Source: Polyangiaceae bacterium
GTDB lineage: Bacteria; Myxococcota_A; Polyangia; Polyangiales; Polyangiaceae
Assembly (NCBI GenBank): GCA_013214025.1
Contig: JABSRN010000119.1
Location: 1-52,193, forward strand
Reading direction: 5' to 3'
Length of the DNA: 52,193 nucleotides
Shown: one piece after another, positions 1 through 8,934 of the stretch
Layout: every line of letters begins with the position of its first letter
How positions within the stretch are numbered: the stretch's first letter is position 1
Notes under the pieces: model-generated
What the model was told of the DNA's origin: nothing
What the model saw: the letters and a program-made list of their open reading frames with translations, nothing else
Database searches by the model: none
Program-made: the position numbers and the translations under genes

Positions 1-278
1 GCGGCAGGCTCGGGGCTCGGAGCTGGTGCGGCAGCTTCGGGGCTAGTGGGGGGAGAAGGGGCGGCCCCGTGGGGCGCCACGAAACCACCGACCACGGTCT
101 GTTTGATCGCTCGGGCTTTCCGAACTGGGGCAGGCGCTTCGTCGCCGTCCGACACTCTGGTCCCGTCGACGATGATCGGGGTGTTGCACTTCTTGCAGGT
201 GATTTTGACTTTGCGACCCTTTATCTTGGCGTCGCTGATGGCGTACTTGGCCGGACAATTGGAGCACTGGACGTTCAT
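1..278 (-). CDS. MJ0042-type zinc-ribbon protein (C-terminus beyond the window)
   Basis: The frame is open from an ATG at 278 to the window edge, so only the first 92 residues are visible. Residues 1-31 form a zinc ribbon with Cys5-x2-Cys8 and Cys28-x2-Cys31 and the usual YAISDAKIKGRKVKITC spacing of the MJ0042 family. After about residue 55 the chain becomes a Pro/Ala-rich linker. An AGGAAG Shine-Dalgarno sequence lies 6-10 bases before the ATG. In this family the ribbon usually sits at the N-terminus of larger, often multidomain proteins of delta-proteobacteria. The downstream domains, and so the function, cannot be seen. The ribbon is clear; the role is unknown. Confidence 0.8.
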   Translation of the reverse strand, partial: MNVQCSNCPAKYAISDAKIKGRKVKITCKKCNTPIIVDGTRVSDGDEAPAPVRKARAIKQTVVGGFVAPHGAAPSPPTSPEAAAPAPSPEPA

Positions 279-671
279 GTTCTTCCTGCCGTGGGCGACT
301 CCCCTGAGAGCCCATAAGTATCGAAAACAGAACAGTAGCGGAGGAGAAAGCCATTCGGCCAGTCCGTGGTGCGATTTCTATAACTTGATAGGTCGATCCG
401 AGCTTCGCCGGCTGGCGCCTTGCGACCACGGCTGAGACACGGACGCCTTGGGCCCGAGTCTGCAGACAGCAGAAGACCGCCTAGAGAGCATCGGAGCGGC
501 AGGCTTCTGTGCTGGCCGACGCCTCCCCCTCGGGTAAATTCCTGCCGATCGGTCGCGAGAAGGCCCGTTGACCTGGCCAAAGTAGCGGGGGATGCAGGGG
601 ATTTTGTCTGTGTAGCTGGGTTCCGGTGGCGATCCTTGGCCCGGCCGGGCTCGCGTGCTTAGGTCCGCCGA
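279..671. other. Intergenic region between divergent genes
   Basis: About 390 bases separate the zinc-ribbon gene from the acyltransferase. The ORFs present (for example 80-130 codon frames) have low-complexity, Arg/Ser-rich translations with no family resemblance, so I treat them as chance. No tRNA, clear promoter hexamers or strong inverted repeat was recognised. The region should carry the divergent promoters of both neighbours. Confidence 0.5.
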
Positions 672-1370
672 ATGATTTCTCTAGCGATATTAGGTCACGC
701 GGCGGTCCAGACCGTTCGGGTCAGCGCTCCGACCATGGTGGATGAATATCTAGGGACATCGAGCGTTCGAGTTCACAACGCCCGATTGCTGAGCTGGGGG
801 CGGGCCTTCTGCAAGCGCGCCGAGTTGCGCCTGGATGTGGCCGGTCGGGAGAATATCACCGACGGCGAATCCTATATTGTCATGAGCAACCACCAGTCGC
901 ACTACGACATCCCAGTGCTGTTCGACGCCTTGAGCATTCCCCTGCGGATGGTGGCGAAGAAGGAGCTCTTCGACATTCCTGTGATGTCCCATGCCATGCG
1001 TTATTCGGGCTTCGTAGAGATCGACCGCGGTAATCAGCGTGCGGCGGTACAGAGTATCAAGGAAGCGCGTGCCAAGTTGCGGAGCGGACTCAGCCTCTGG
1101 ATTGCACCCGAGGGAACCCGCAGCGAGGATGGGCAATTGCTACCGTTTAAGCGTGGAGGATTTCAACTCGCGCGCATGGCGAAGGCGCGGATCCTCCCTG
1201 TCTCCCTCTCGGGCACTCGCTTCGTATTGCGGCCGGGTTCGGGAGAGGTGCATCGCGGCGTGAGTGTGAAAGTCACGATTCACCCGCCGGTGGATCCCCG
1301 GTCATACAAGTCCAAAGAAGTCGACCAACTGGTTGAGCAGATCAAAACTACAATCGCATCTGGATTGTAG
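672..1370 (+). CDS. plsC: 1-acyl-sn-glycerol-3-phosphate acyltransferase (PlsC family)
   Basis: Predicted membrane-associated lysophosphatidate acyltransferase, which moves an acyl chain to the sn-2 position to make phosphatidic acid in phospholipid synthesis. The 232-residue protein has the catalytic NHQSHYD block (HX4D, His74 and Asp79) and the EGTRS substrate block (Glu147-Arg150), in the right order and spacing for PlsC. The length is typical. The ribosome-binding site before 672 is weak, and Met22 is a possible alternative start. It stands alone between a divergent gene and the convergent gltD. Species like this often carry several paralogues, so identity with the main PlsC is not assured. 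Confidence 0.85.
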   Translation: MISLAILGHAAVQTVRVSAPTMVDEYLGTSSVRVHNARLLSWGRAFCKRAELRLDVAGRENITDGESYIVMSNHQSHYDIPVLFDALSIPLRMVAKKELFDIPVMSHAMRYSGFVEIDRGNQRAAVQSIKEARAKLRSGLSLWIAPEGTRSEDGQLLPFKRGGFQLARMAKARILPVSLSGTRFVLRPGSGEVHRGVSVKVTIHPPVDPRSYKSKEVDQLVEQIKTTIASGL

Positions 1371-1438
1371 TTGACCGTCTCTGTTGCAGTCGGGCTCAAG
1401 CGGATGCCCCCACTGTTGTCGCCCCCGTTTGTTTTGAC

Positions 1439-1466
1439 GCCGTCCGGACAAAAAAACGCGGACGGC
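1439..1466. terminator. Hairpin between convergent plsC and gltD
   Basis: Perfect 8-bp inverted repeat GCCGTCCG / CGGACGGC around a 12-base loop holding an A7 run. It lies between the 3' ends of two convergent genes, where a shared terminator is expected. Neither side has a good U-tract, so intrinsic activity is uncertain. Confidence 0.4.
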
Positions 1467-1529
1467 TTAGCTAAGACCATTGGCGTGGTGGTTCTCAAGC
1501 GCCAATCGGCTGAGAGAGAGCCAGAGGCC

Positions 1530-2981
1530 TCAGCGAACGATGCCGGCTTCTCGCGGTGTCTCAAGTTCGGACACCTTGTTAGTGAGGTATTCGTCGATGC
1601 CCTTGGCAGCCTTGCGACCGTCGGCGATTCCCCAGACGATCAGTGATTGACCGCGCTGCATGTCGCCGGCAGCGAACACACCGGAAACGCTGGTCATGAA
1701 GTTCTCGTCCACTACGACGTTGCCGCGACCGTTCAGCTCGACGCCGAGCTCTTCGAGCATGCCGGGCTTTTCCGGATGAACGAAACCCATGGCGAGCAAG
1801 ACGAGATCGGCTTTGAGGGTGAACTCAGTGCCGGGGACGTTCTCGATCTTGCCGTTCTCGAACTTGATGCGTACACATTCGAGATCGGTAATTTTTCCGT
1901 CCTGGCTGGTGGCGGCGGTTGCCGACACGGCGAAGTCTCGATTAACGCCTTCTTCGTGAGATGAGGACGTGCGAAGCAGCAACGGCCACAGGGGCCAGGG
2001 CGCATGGGGGGCCCGCTCGTCGGAGGGGCGGGGCATGATCTCAAGGTTGGTGACGCTCTTGGCACCCTGCCGATTCGACGTGCCGATGCAGTCGCTGCCG
2101 GTGTCGCCGCCGCCAATGACGATGACGTGTTTGTCCGTCGCCAATATAGCGACTTCTTTGGGCACCGTGTCTCCGGCGTTGCGTTTGTTTTGCTGTGTCA
2201 GAAAATCCATCGCGAAATGGATGCCGTTGACATCGCGGTTTTTTATCTGAAGATCTCGAGGCGCGCGGGAGCCACCGGTTAGGCAGATCGCGTCGTATTC
2301 GGATTGCAGACTAGCCACGCTGAGATCGACGCCGACGTGAACGGAGGTCCTAAAATCGACGCCTTCCGCCTTCATTTGTTCCATGCGGCTGTCGATCAGA
2401 GACTTGCTTAGCTTGAAATCTGGGATCCCGTAGCGGAGCAAGCCGCCGATGCGATCGTCTCGCTCGAATAGGGTCACTGCATGGCCGGCGCGCCCGAGCT
2501 GTTGGGCGGTCGCCATGCCCGCCGGGCCGGAACCGATGATGGCCACTCGCTTGCCGGTCTTTCTTGCGGCCGGACGAGGAGGGAGGCCTACGGTCTCGAT
2601 GGCGATATCGATGATGTTTTTCTCGAGCAGCTTGATGCTGACGGGATTGTTGTCGATGTTGAGCACACACGACGCCTCGCAAGGCGCTGGGCACACTCGA
2701 CCTGTGAACTCTGGGAAGTTGTTGGTGGACTCAAGAGATTCGAGCGCTGCCGTCATGTCTCCGCGATAGACGTGATCATTCCAGTCTGGGATCAAGTTGC
2801 CTACCGGACAGCCTGTGTTGCAGAACGGAATGCCGCAGTCCATGCAGCGAGCACCCTGAGTCTTGAGATCTTCCTGCAGAACGGGAAGCTCAAACTCTTT
2901 GTAGCTCTTGAGGCGCTCCTCGGGGGCGCGGCGATCGGCGACCTTGCGGTCGTAGTCCATGAAACCTGTGATTTTACCCAC
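1530..2981 (-). CDS. gltD: Glutamate synthase [NADPH] small subunit
   Basis: Beta subunit of NADPH-GOGAT. It takes electrons from NADPH through FAD and iron-sulfur clusters to the large subunit, which makes two glutamates from glutamine and 2-oxoglutarate. The N-terminal Cys-rich region contains CMDCGIPFCNTGCP and CPAPCEASC, the two 4Fe-4S ligand sets. These are followed by the FAD Rossmann motif GSGPAGMATA and the NADPH motif GGGDTGSDC. A GTG start at 2981 gives 483 residues beginning MGKITGF, as is usual in the family, with GGAG seven bases upstream. A GTG at 3008, overlapping the gltB stop, would add nine residues. It is cotranscribed with gltB. Confidence 0.95.
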   Translation of the reverse strand: MGKITGFMDYDRKVADRRAPEERLKSYKEFELPVLQEDLKTQGARCMDCGIPFCNTGCPVGNLIPDWNDHVYRGDMTAALESLESTNNFPEFTGRVCPAPCEASCVLNIDNNPVSIKLLEKNIIDIAIETVGLPPRPAARKTGKRVAIIGSGPAGMATAQQLGRAGHAVTLFERDDRIGGLLRYGIPDFKLSKSLIDSRMEQMKAEGVDFRTSVHVGVDLSVASLQSEYDAICLTGGSRAPRDLQIKNRDVNGIHFAMDFLTQQNKRNAGDTVPKEVAILATDKHVIVIGGGDTGSDCIGTSNRQGAKSVTNLEIMPRPSDERAPHAPWPLWPLLLRTSSSHEEGVNRDFAVSATAATSQDGKITDLECVRIKFENGKIENVPGTEFTLKADLVLLAMGFVHPEKPGMLEELGVELNGRGNVVVDENFMTSVSGVFAAGDMQRGQSLIVWGIADGRKAAKGIDEYLTNKVSELETPREAGIVR

Positions 2982-3007
2982 TTGATGACTCCGCTTTCGT
3001 GTTGGCA

Positions 3008-6000
3008 CTAGCGCCCCAGTGCCGGAGCGCTGGCGCTCGTAGAAGGCGTGGTCGCTTTTTTGGCCTGGTTCGCTTCGTTCAACACCCGCCGGTACTCGGA
3101 GGGGAAAACTTTAACGAACTGATTGCTGGTGGTGCTCCAGTCGTCGAGCAACGCTTTGGCTTTCGGACTGGTGGTGCGATCTACGTGCTCCTGGAGGAGG
3201 TTTTTGAGGAATACTTCGTCGTCTGAATCGAGACGCTCCAGCGTAACCATTTCCATATTGCAGCGCTGTTTGAAGTCGCCTTCGGCGTCGAGAACGAAGG
3301 CAATGCCGCCGCTCATGCCCGCACCAAAGTTGCGCCCGGTGCGACCGATGATGATGGCGCGTCCGCCGGTCATGTATTCGCAGCCGTGGTCCCCGATGCC
3401 CTCGACCACGGCAGTAGCACCGCTATTTCGAACACAGAATCGCTCTCCGCCCATGCCGTTGAAGAAACATCGGCCGCCGGTGGCGCCATACAGAGCGACG
3501 TTCCCGACGATGACGTTCTCTTCTGCGCTGAAGGACGACACAGCAGGTGGGAAGATGGCGGTCACGCCTCCGGACATGCCCTTGCCGACGTAGTCGTTGG
3601 CATCACCGGAAAGCTCGATGGACATTCCGTTGACCACGAAGGCGCCGAAGCTTTGTCCGGCCGTGCCTTCGAAGCGGATCTTGATGGTGTCCTCGGGGAG
3701 TCCCTCGGCTCCGTAGCGACGGGTCAATTCGCCGGCGAGCTGGGTCCCGACGGTGCGGTCGACGTTGCGAATCGGCATGGTGAAGGATACCGGCTTCTTG
3801 CTGTCGAGAGCCTCGCTGCACTTGGCGATGAGCTTCACATCGAGCGAGCGGTCAACGCCGTGGTCCTGGGCCTGGCTCTTAAAGACGCCGACACCTTCGG
3901 CGCGATCAGCGGGGTGCAGGACGTCGCTGAAATCCAGGTGACGGGCTTTCCAGTGGTCGAGATCTTTTCGCGCGGTGAGCCGGTCAACGCGGCCCACCAT
4001 CTCGCTGATCGTGCGGAAACCGAGTTTGCCCATGATCTCCCGTACTTCCTCGGCGACGTAGAACATGAAGTTGATCACGTGCTCCGGCTTTCCTTCGAAC
4101 TTCTTGCGAAGCTCCGGGTCCTGAGTGGCGATGCCGACGGGGCAGGTGTTGAGATGACACTTGCGCATCATGACGCAGCCGGAGGCAATCAGTGGAGCTG
4201 TGGCGAAGCCGTACTCCTCGGCACCGAGCATCGTGGCCATGACGACATCTTTACCGGTGCGCATCTGCCCGTCCGTCTGCACAACGACGCGGCTGCGCAA
4301 GTCGTTCTTGACGAGGACTTGGTGGGTTTCGGCCAGGCCGAGCTCCCAGGGGACGCCCGCATGTTTGATAGAGGTCTGGGGTGAGGCTCCCGTGCCGCCG
4401 TCGTAGCCTGAGATCAGGATCAGATCGGCGTGGGCTTTCGCCACGCCTGCAGCCACTGTTCCCACGCCCGCTTCGGACACCAGTTTGACGCTGATGCGTG
4501 CCCTCGGGTTGGCCATCTTCAGGTCGAAGATGAGCTGTGCGAGGTCTTCGATCGAGTAGATGTCGTGGTGGGGCGGCGGCGAGATGAGCGTCACCCCCGG
4601 AGTCGAGTGGCGCGTCTTCGCGATGATGTAGTCGACCTTGTGGCCCGGCAGCTGACCGCCTTCGCCGGGTTTGGCGCCTTGGGCGACTTTGATTTGGAGC
4701 TCGTCGGCGTTGACCATGTAGTGGGTCGTCACGCCGAACCGTCCGGAGGCGACCTGTTTGATAGCGCTTCGTCTGTTGTCCGTGAAGCGCTCGTCTTTTT
4801 CGCCGCCCTCGCCGGTGTTGCTCTTGCCACCGATCGCGTTCATCGCCATCGCGAGGTTTTCGTGAGCCTCAGCGCTGATGGATCCGTAACTCATGGCGCC
4901 GGTTGCGAAGCGTTTGACGATTTCCGTTGCGGGCTCTACCTCGTCCAGAGGTACGGACGTTCCTTCGTCCGTAAATTCCCACATCCCACGCAGGGTGATG
5001 AGCCCCTTCGTTTGGTTGTTGATGATGGAGGAGTACTCGGAGAAGCTCTTCTTGTCCTTGAGCCGTACCGCCCGCTGCAGGGCCCCCACAGTGCGTGGGT
5101 TCCAGAGGTGTCGTTCTCCCTGGACGCGGAAGTGGTAGTTGCCGCCGACGTCGAGCCGTAGCTTCGGCGTGTTGATCGGAAAGGCCTTACGGAACCGCAT
5201 CTCGCACTCGGTGGCGAGAACGTCGATGCCGATGCCGGAGATGCGACTATCGGTGCCGGTGAAGTATCGCTCCACCAGGTTGGGCTCTAGACCGATGCAC
5301 TCGAATATCTGGGCGCCGCGGTAGCTTTGCAGCGTGCTGATGCCCATCTTGCTCATGACCTTGAGCATGCCCTTCTTGATAGCCTTGATGTATTTATCGA
5401 CGGCTTCGTCGGGGTTCGTGACGCCCGGCAAGGTGCCATCGCCCACCATGTCAGCGATGCTTTCCATCGCGACGTAGGGGTTCACGGCGGCGGCGCCATA
5501 TCCGGTGAGCAAGCAAAAGTGGTGGACCTCTCGGGCCTCGCCGGTTTCGACGATGATGCCCAGTTTGGTCCGCGTGCCATTCCGCACGAGGTGATGATGT
5601 ACGGCGGCTGTCGCGAGCAGCGCAGGGACTGGCGCCATCTTCTCGTTGGCGTTCCGGTCGCTTAGAATGATGAAGCTATGTTCGTCCGTGACAGCCACGG
5701 AGGCGAGGCGGCACAGTTCGTCAAGGGCAGCTTTTAGCCCCGCGCCACCATCATCCAGCTTGTAGAGCATGGGCAGGGAGGGGGGCTGACGGTGATGCTT
5801 GATATGGCTATGGCGGACCTTCGCGAGATCCCGATTGGTCAAGATCGGCTGGTCGAGCTCAAGCATTTGCGCCTGGTCGGGCAATTCTTCGAGCAGGTTG
5901 CCCTCCGGGCCAACGTAGGTCTTGAGGCTCATAACGAGCTCTTCGCGGATCGGATCGATCGCGGGGTTGGTGACCTGGGCGAAGTGCTGCTTGAAGTAGT

Positions 6001-7543
6001 TGTAGAGAACCTGAGGCTGGTCGCTGAGCACGGCTAGCGGCGTGTCTGTGCCCATGGATCCCGTGGGTTCGGCTCCGGATTGCGCCATGGGACCAAGCAA
6101 AATGCGTAGGTCTTCTAAGGAGTAACCGAACATTTTTTGTCGCTGGACGAGCGAAGTGACATAGCTGTCGGGCACCGGGACGTCGACGTCGTCGAGATCC
6201 TCAAGTCTCACCATGTTCTCCTTGAGCCACTTGCCGTAGGGCTTGGCGGAGGAGAGCCGGCGCTTGATGTCGTCGTCTTCGACCAGCTTGCCGTTCTTCA
6301 GATCGACGAGCAGCATGCGGCCGGGCTCAAGGCGGCCCTTGCGTCGGATGTCTTCGGGCGGAAACTCGAGCACGCCAGTTTCGGAGCCCATCACGATGTC
6401 ATTGTCTTTGGTGATGATCCAGCGCGCGGGGCGCAGACCATTGCGGTCGAGGATGGCACCAATGGCGTCTCCGTCGGTGAACGCGAGGGCGGCAGGCCCG
6501 TCCCAGGGCTCCATGAGACAGGAGTGATAGGCGTAAAAATCACGCTTTTGCTGGGCCATCAGCTCGTCGTTTTGCCAGGCCTCGGGGACCATCATCATCA
6601 TCACGTGATCGACGCCGCGACCGGCGTGAATCAACATCTCTGCGGCGTTGTCCAGACAAGCGGAGTCGCTGCCCTCTTCGTCGATGATGGGCAGAATGTG
6701 GTGAACATCTTCGCCGAAGAACTTGCCGTCGAAGACCTGCTCCCGGGCGCGCATCCACGCCTTGTTGCCGCGTACGGTGTTGATCTCCCCGTTGTGGCAG
6801 AGCATGCGGAAGGGCTGAGCTAGTTCCCAGGTCGGGAAGGTGTTGGTACTGAATCGCTGATGCACCATGGCGAGCGCGCTCACCATCGTGTCGTCCTTGA
6901 GATCGAGGTAAAATTCAGCGAGCTGATCCGCTAGCAGCAAGCCTTTGTAACAGATGGTCTTGCTGGATAGGCTGGGCAGGTAGAACGTAGTTTTTGACGT
7001 GATGTCGCTTTCCACAACTGTGCGCTCGGCCCACTTACGGATCACGTACAGCTTCCGTTCGAACTCTTTTGGCGAGGCGCAACTCGAGCCGATCACAATC
7101 TGACGAATGTACGGAACTGTCCGACGAGCGACAGGCCCGGGGGTTTCGCTGCGCACGGGCACGTCACGCCATCCCAGGAGCTTCTGTCCCGTGCCGAGCA
7201 CCTTATCTTCTAGGATCCGCTCACACTTCTCTCGATCGTTCGGATCTTGCGGGAGAAATACGCAACCGATGCCGTACTCGCCGATGTTCGGCAGATCGAT
7301 CCCGATGGCTTGGCATTCCTTCTTGAAGAACTCGTGGGGCATCTGCAGCAGCAGCCCAGCGCCGTCGCCGGTCAGCGGATCGCAGCCGGAAGCGCCGCGA
7401 TGCACGAGGTTGAGCAAGATCTGCAGGCCCTGTTGGACGATTCGATGAGAGGCCTTGCCGTCGATGTTCGCTACGAAGCCGATGCCGCAGGCGTCGTGCT
7501 CGTGTTTCGGGTCATACAATCCGGAGCGGCGGGGTAGAGTCAT
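3008..7543 (-). CDS. gltB: Glutamate synthase [NADPH] large subunit
   Basis: Alpha subunit of glutamate synthase, 1511 residues, the normal length. The mature N-terminus is expected at Cys19 (HDACGIGF), the glutaminase nucleophile, exposed after removal of an 18-residue propeptide. The class II amidotransferase domain runs to about residue 430. It is followed by the central domain, the FMN-binding synthase barrel (ISAEAHENLAMAMN, GGKSNTGEGGE) and the 3Fe-4S ligands in CHLNTCPVG, then the C-terminal GXGXG beta-helix. GAAGGA lies eight to ten bases before the ATG. It is first gene of the gltBD operon and central to nitrogen assimilation. Confidence 0.97.
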   Translation of the reverse strand: MTLPRRSGLYDPKHEHDACGIGFVANIDGKASHRIVQQGLQILLNLVHRGASGCDPLTGDGAGLLLQMPHEFFKKECQAIGIDLPNIGEYGIGCVFLPQDPNDREKCERILEDKVLGTGQKLLGWRDVPVRSETPGPVARRTVPYIRQIVIGSSCASPKEFERKLYVIRKWAERTVVESDITSKTTFYLPSLSSKTICYKGLLLADQLAEFYLDLKDDTMVSALAMVHQRFSTNTFPTWELAQPFRMLCHNGEINTVRGNKAWMRAREQVFDGKFFGEDVHHILPIIDEEGSDSACLDNAAEMLIHAGRGVDHVMMMMVPEAWQNDELMAQQKRDFYAYHSCLMEPWDGPAALAFTDGDAIGAILDRNGLRPARWIITKDNDIVMGSETGVLEFPPEDIRRKGRLEPGRMLLVDLKNGKLVEDDDIKRRLSSAKPYGKWLKENMVRLEDLDDVDVPVPDSYVTSLVQRQKMFGYSLEDLRILLGPMAQSGAEPTGSMGTDTPLAVLSDQPQVLYNYFKQHFAQVTNPAIDPIREELVMSLKTYVGPEGNLLEELPDQAQMLELDQPILTNRDLAKVRHSHIKHHRQPPSLPMLYKLDDGGAGLKAALDELCRLASVAVTDEHSFIILSDRNANEKMAPVPALLATAAVHHHLVRNGTRTKLGIIVETGEAREVHHFCLLTGYGAAAVNPYVAMESIADMVGDGTLPGVTNPDEAVDKYIKAIKKGMLKVMSKMGISTLQSYRGAQIFECIGLEPNLVERYFTGTDSRISGIGIDVLATECEMRFRKAFPINTPKLRLDVGGNYHFRVQGERHLWNPRTVGALQRAVRLKDKKSFSEYSSIINNQTKGLITLRGMWEFTDEGTSVPLDEVEPATEIVKRFATGAMSYGSISAEAHENLAMAMNAIGGKSNTGEGGEKDERFTDNRRSAIKQVASGRFGVTTHYMVNADELQIKVAQGAKPGEGGQLPGHKVDYIIAKTRHSTPGVTLISPPPHHDIYSIEDLAQLIFDLKMANPRARISVKLVSEAGVGTVAAGVAKAHADLILISGYDGGTGASPQTSIKHAGVPWELGLAETHQVLVKNDLRSRVVVQTDGQMRTGKDVVMATMLGAEEYGFATAPLIASGCVMMRKCHLNTCPVGIATQDPELRKKFEGKPEHVINFMFYVAEEVREIMGKLGFRTISEMVGRVDRLTARKDLDHWKARHLDFSDVLHPADRAEGVGVFKSQAQDHGVDRSLDVKLIAKCSEALDSKKPVSFTMPIRNVDRTVGTQLAGELTRRYGAEGLPEDTIKIRFEGTAGQSFGAFVVNGMSIELSGDANDYVGKGMSGGVTAIFPPAVSSFSAEENVIVGNVALYGATGGRCFFNGMGGERFCVRNSGATAVVEGIGDHGCEYMTGGRAIIIGRTGRNFGAGMSGGIAFVLDAEGDFKQRCNMEMVTLERLDSDDEVFLKNLLQEHVDRTTSPKAKALLDDWSTTSNQFVKVFPSEYRRVLNEANQAKKATTPSTSASAPALGR

Positions 7544-7838
7544 GGGAGGGTCCTTCGGTCGAGTCGCTGCCGGAGACCGGCGCGGGAGATTTCCCCGGGC
7601 AGAACTCAGGGGGAGTTCCGTTGAGGCCGGCGAGATGGCCGGCGGTTGTTCGGGCGGGGGTTGTTCAGGCGAGGGAGCCGCCGAGGCGAGTACAAAAACG
7701 CCTGCGATTCCAACTGGGACCCCGCGCGGGGGAGCGCATAATGGATGGTCGGGCCCTGCTTCGCAAGGGCGGACTCGCCGCTTGTCAGTCTACTGGTTTA
7801 ACCAATGTTTGATATATAACGAGTGGCGCAGAATTCCG

Positions 7839-8717
7839 CTAAAGTTCGGCACTCTGACAGCATCGGAATCCAACCTCGTAGCCCCAGTCGTCTTCGTGGT
7901 GAAACCGGACCGTGGGCCGGCATCTGTCCCGAACTGGGCCCCACCACCCGCCCTTTAGTCCAGAACGCTCCGGGTACTGTTCGCCGGGGAGCGACACCCA
8001 CTCGTTGGCATTGCCGTTCATGTCGTGCACACCAAAGGGCGAAACACACTGTGCGAATCGTCCGGCCGGCTCGCGTTGGTCGAGTCGCGCGAACTCAGCG
8101 CTGCATTTTTCTGATGTTTGGCAGTGCTCCCAGCGTGATAAACCTACCTGGCGGGCCACGTAGAGCCGGTCGATGACGCAGGCGGTGGGATCACGCCGGT
8201 AGCCGTATGTGTACGGCAGGGATTCTTCGCCCTCGCAGGCGAATACCCACTCGGTCTCGGTGCAGAGCCGCTTTCCGACGGATTCGCAGAGCTGCTGGGC
8301 TTCCCCCCATTGGGTGAGCACCCGCGGTTTCTCGCCCGCCTGGTTGGGCCACTCAAAGCGGTCCACGCAGTAACTCATCGCCGTCCGGTTTTTCGACTCG
8401 CACTGGACGGGCTGCTCGTACTCTAAGCAGCGCTCGCTCTTGCGGTGGTTGCGTACGTATTCCGGGTGGTGCTCAAGACACACCTGTTTGGGCTCGGGGC
8501 AGTAATCACCCTCCACCCACACCATGTCCTGGGGGCACTGGCTGCGGTGGGCACCCGGCGTCGGGACTTCGACGGGCTCCATGGTTGCGGATTCTGCTGC
8601 GTCCACTCGCGGGGCGGCGGGATCGGCGTCGTGTAGGCTCGCGGGCGGATCTGCCTTGGCGCTACACCCAGCGATGAGTGCATAAATAACGACTTCCGCT
8701 AGGCGCCGGGACATCAC
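7839..8717 (-). CDS. Lipoprotein with FGE-sulfatase (SUMF1-like) domain
   Basis: The 292-residue protein has a short hydrophobic signal with lipobox LIAGC (Cys18), so it should be a lipid-anchored envelope protein. From about residue 60 it has the formylglycine-generating-enzyme fold signature: MVWVEGDYC, SYCVDRFEWP, W-x-EAQQLCESVGKRLCTETEWVFAC, PFGVHDMNGNANEWV, KGGWWGP. The two redox cysteines of true FGE lie in a GGSxxCxxxxC-like block. Here the first position is Pro and only the second Cys remains (KGGWWGPVRDRC), so catalysis is doubtful. Such lipoproteins are common in Myxococcota, and their roles are mostly unknown. It is transcribed away from the next gene. Confidence 0.85.
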   Translation of the reverse strand: MMSRRLAEVVIYALIAGCSAKADPPASLHDADPAAPRVDAAESATMEPVEVPTPGAHRSQCPQDMVWVEGDYCPEPKQVCLEHHPEYVRNHRKSERCLEYEQPVQCESKNRTAMSYCVDRFEWPNQAGEKPRVLTQWGEAQQLCESVGKRLCTETEWVFACEGEESLPYTYGYRRDPTACVIDRLYVARQVGLSRWEHCQTSEKCSAEFARLDQREPAGRFAQCVSPFGVHDMNGNANEWVSLPGEQYPERSGLKGGWWGPVRDRCRPTVRFHHEDDWGYEVGFRCCQSAEL

Positions 8718-8832
8718 GAAACGGTAGCTCGAAGCCTGCGCGCCGGCCCAATGCGTGACGACGGAGTTTGGAACTTCTCGTCGGCCAACGATATGGGCTC
8801 GATGTTGCCCCGTTCGGTACTAGGGTCTGGCG

Positions 8833-8934
8833 GTGAACGCGCTGCCCGAAATTCAGAGCTCTCCTGGGCTGCGCTGGTTCTCTCTGATGGTGTTGGGCAT
8901 TGCCGCTGTCGATCTCGTGTGGATATGGCTGTAG
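8833..8934 (+). CDS. Possible 33-residue membrane peptide ORF upstream of the polytopic protein
   Basis: A GTG at 8833 with AGGG seven bases upstream opens a 33-codon frame ending at TAG 8934. The product is a short polar head followed by one hydrophobic helix (about residues 14-33). The stop overlaps the ATGGCTGTAG that starts the next gene at 8925, in a different frame, so it could act as a coupled leader peptide. Equally, it could be chance, or the true N-terminus of the next protein separated by a frameshift. No homology is recognised. Confidence 0.3.
   Translation: MNALPEIQSSPGLRWFSLMVLGIAAVDLVWIWL

Noticed and set aside
3386-4384. 332-codon plus-strand ORF inside gltB
   Set aside because: Antisense shadow of the conserved FMN and GXGXG domains of GltB.
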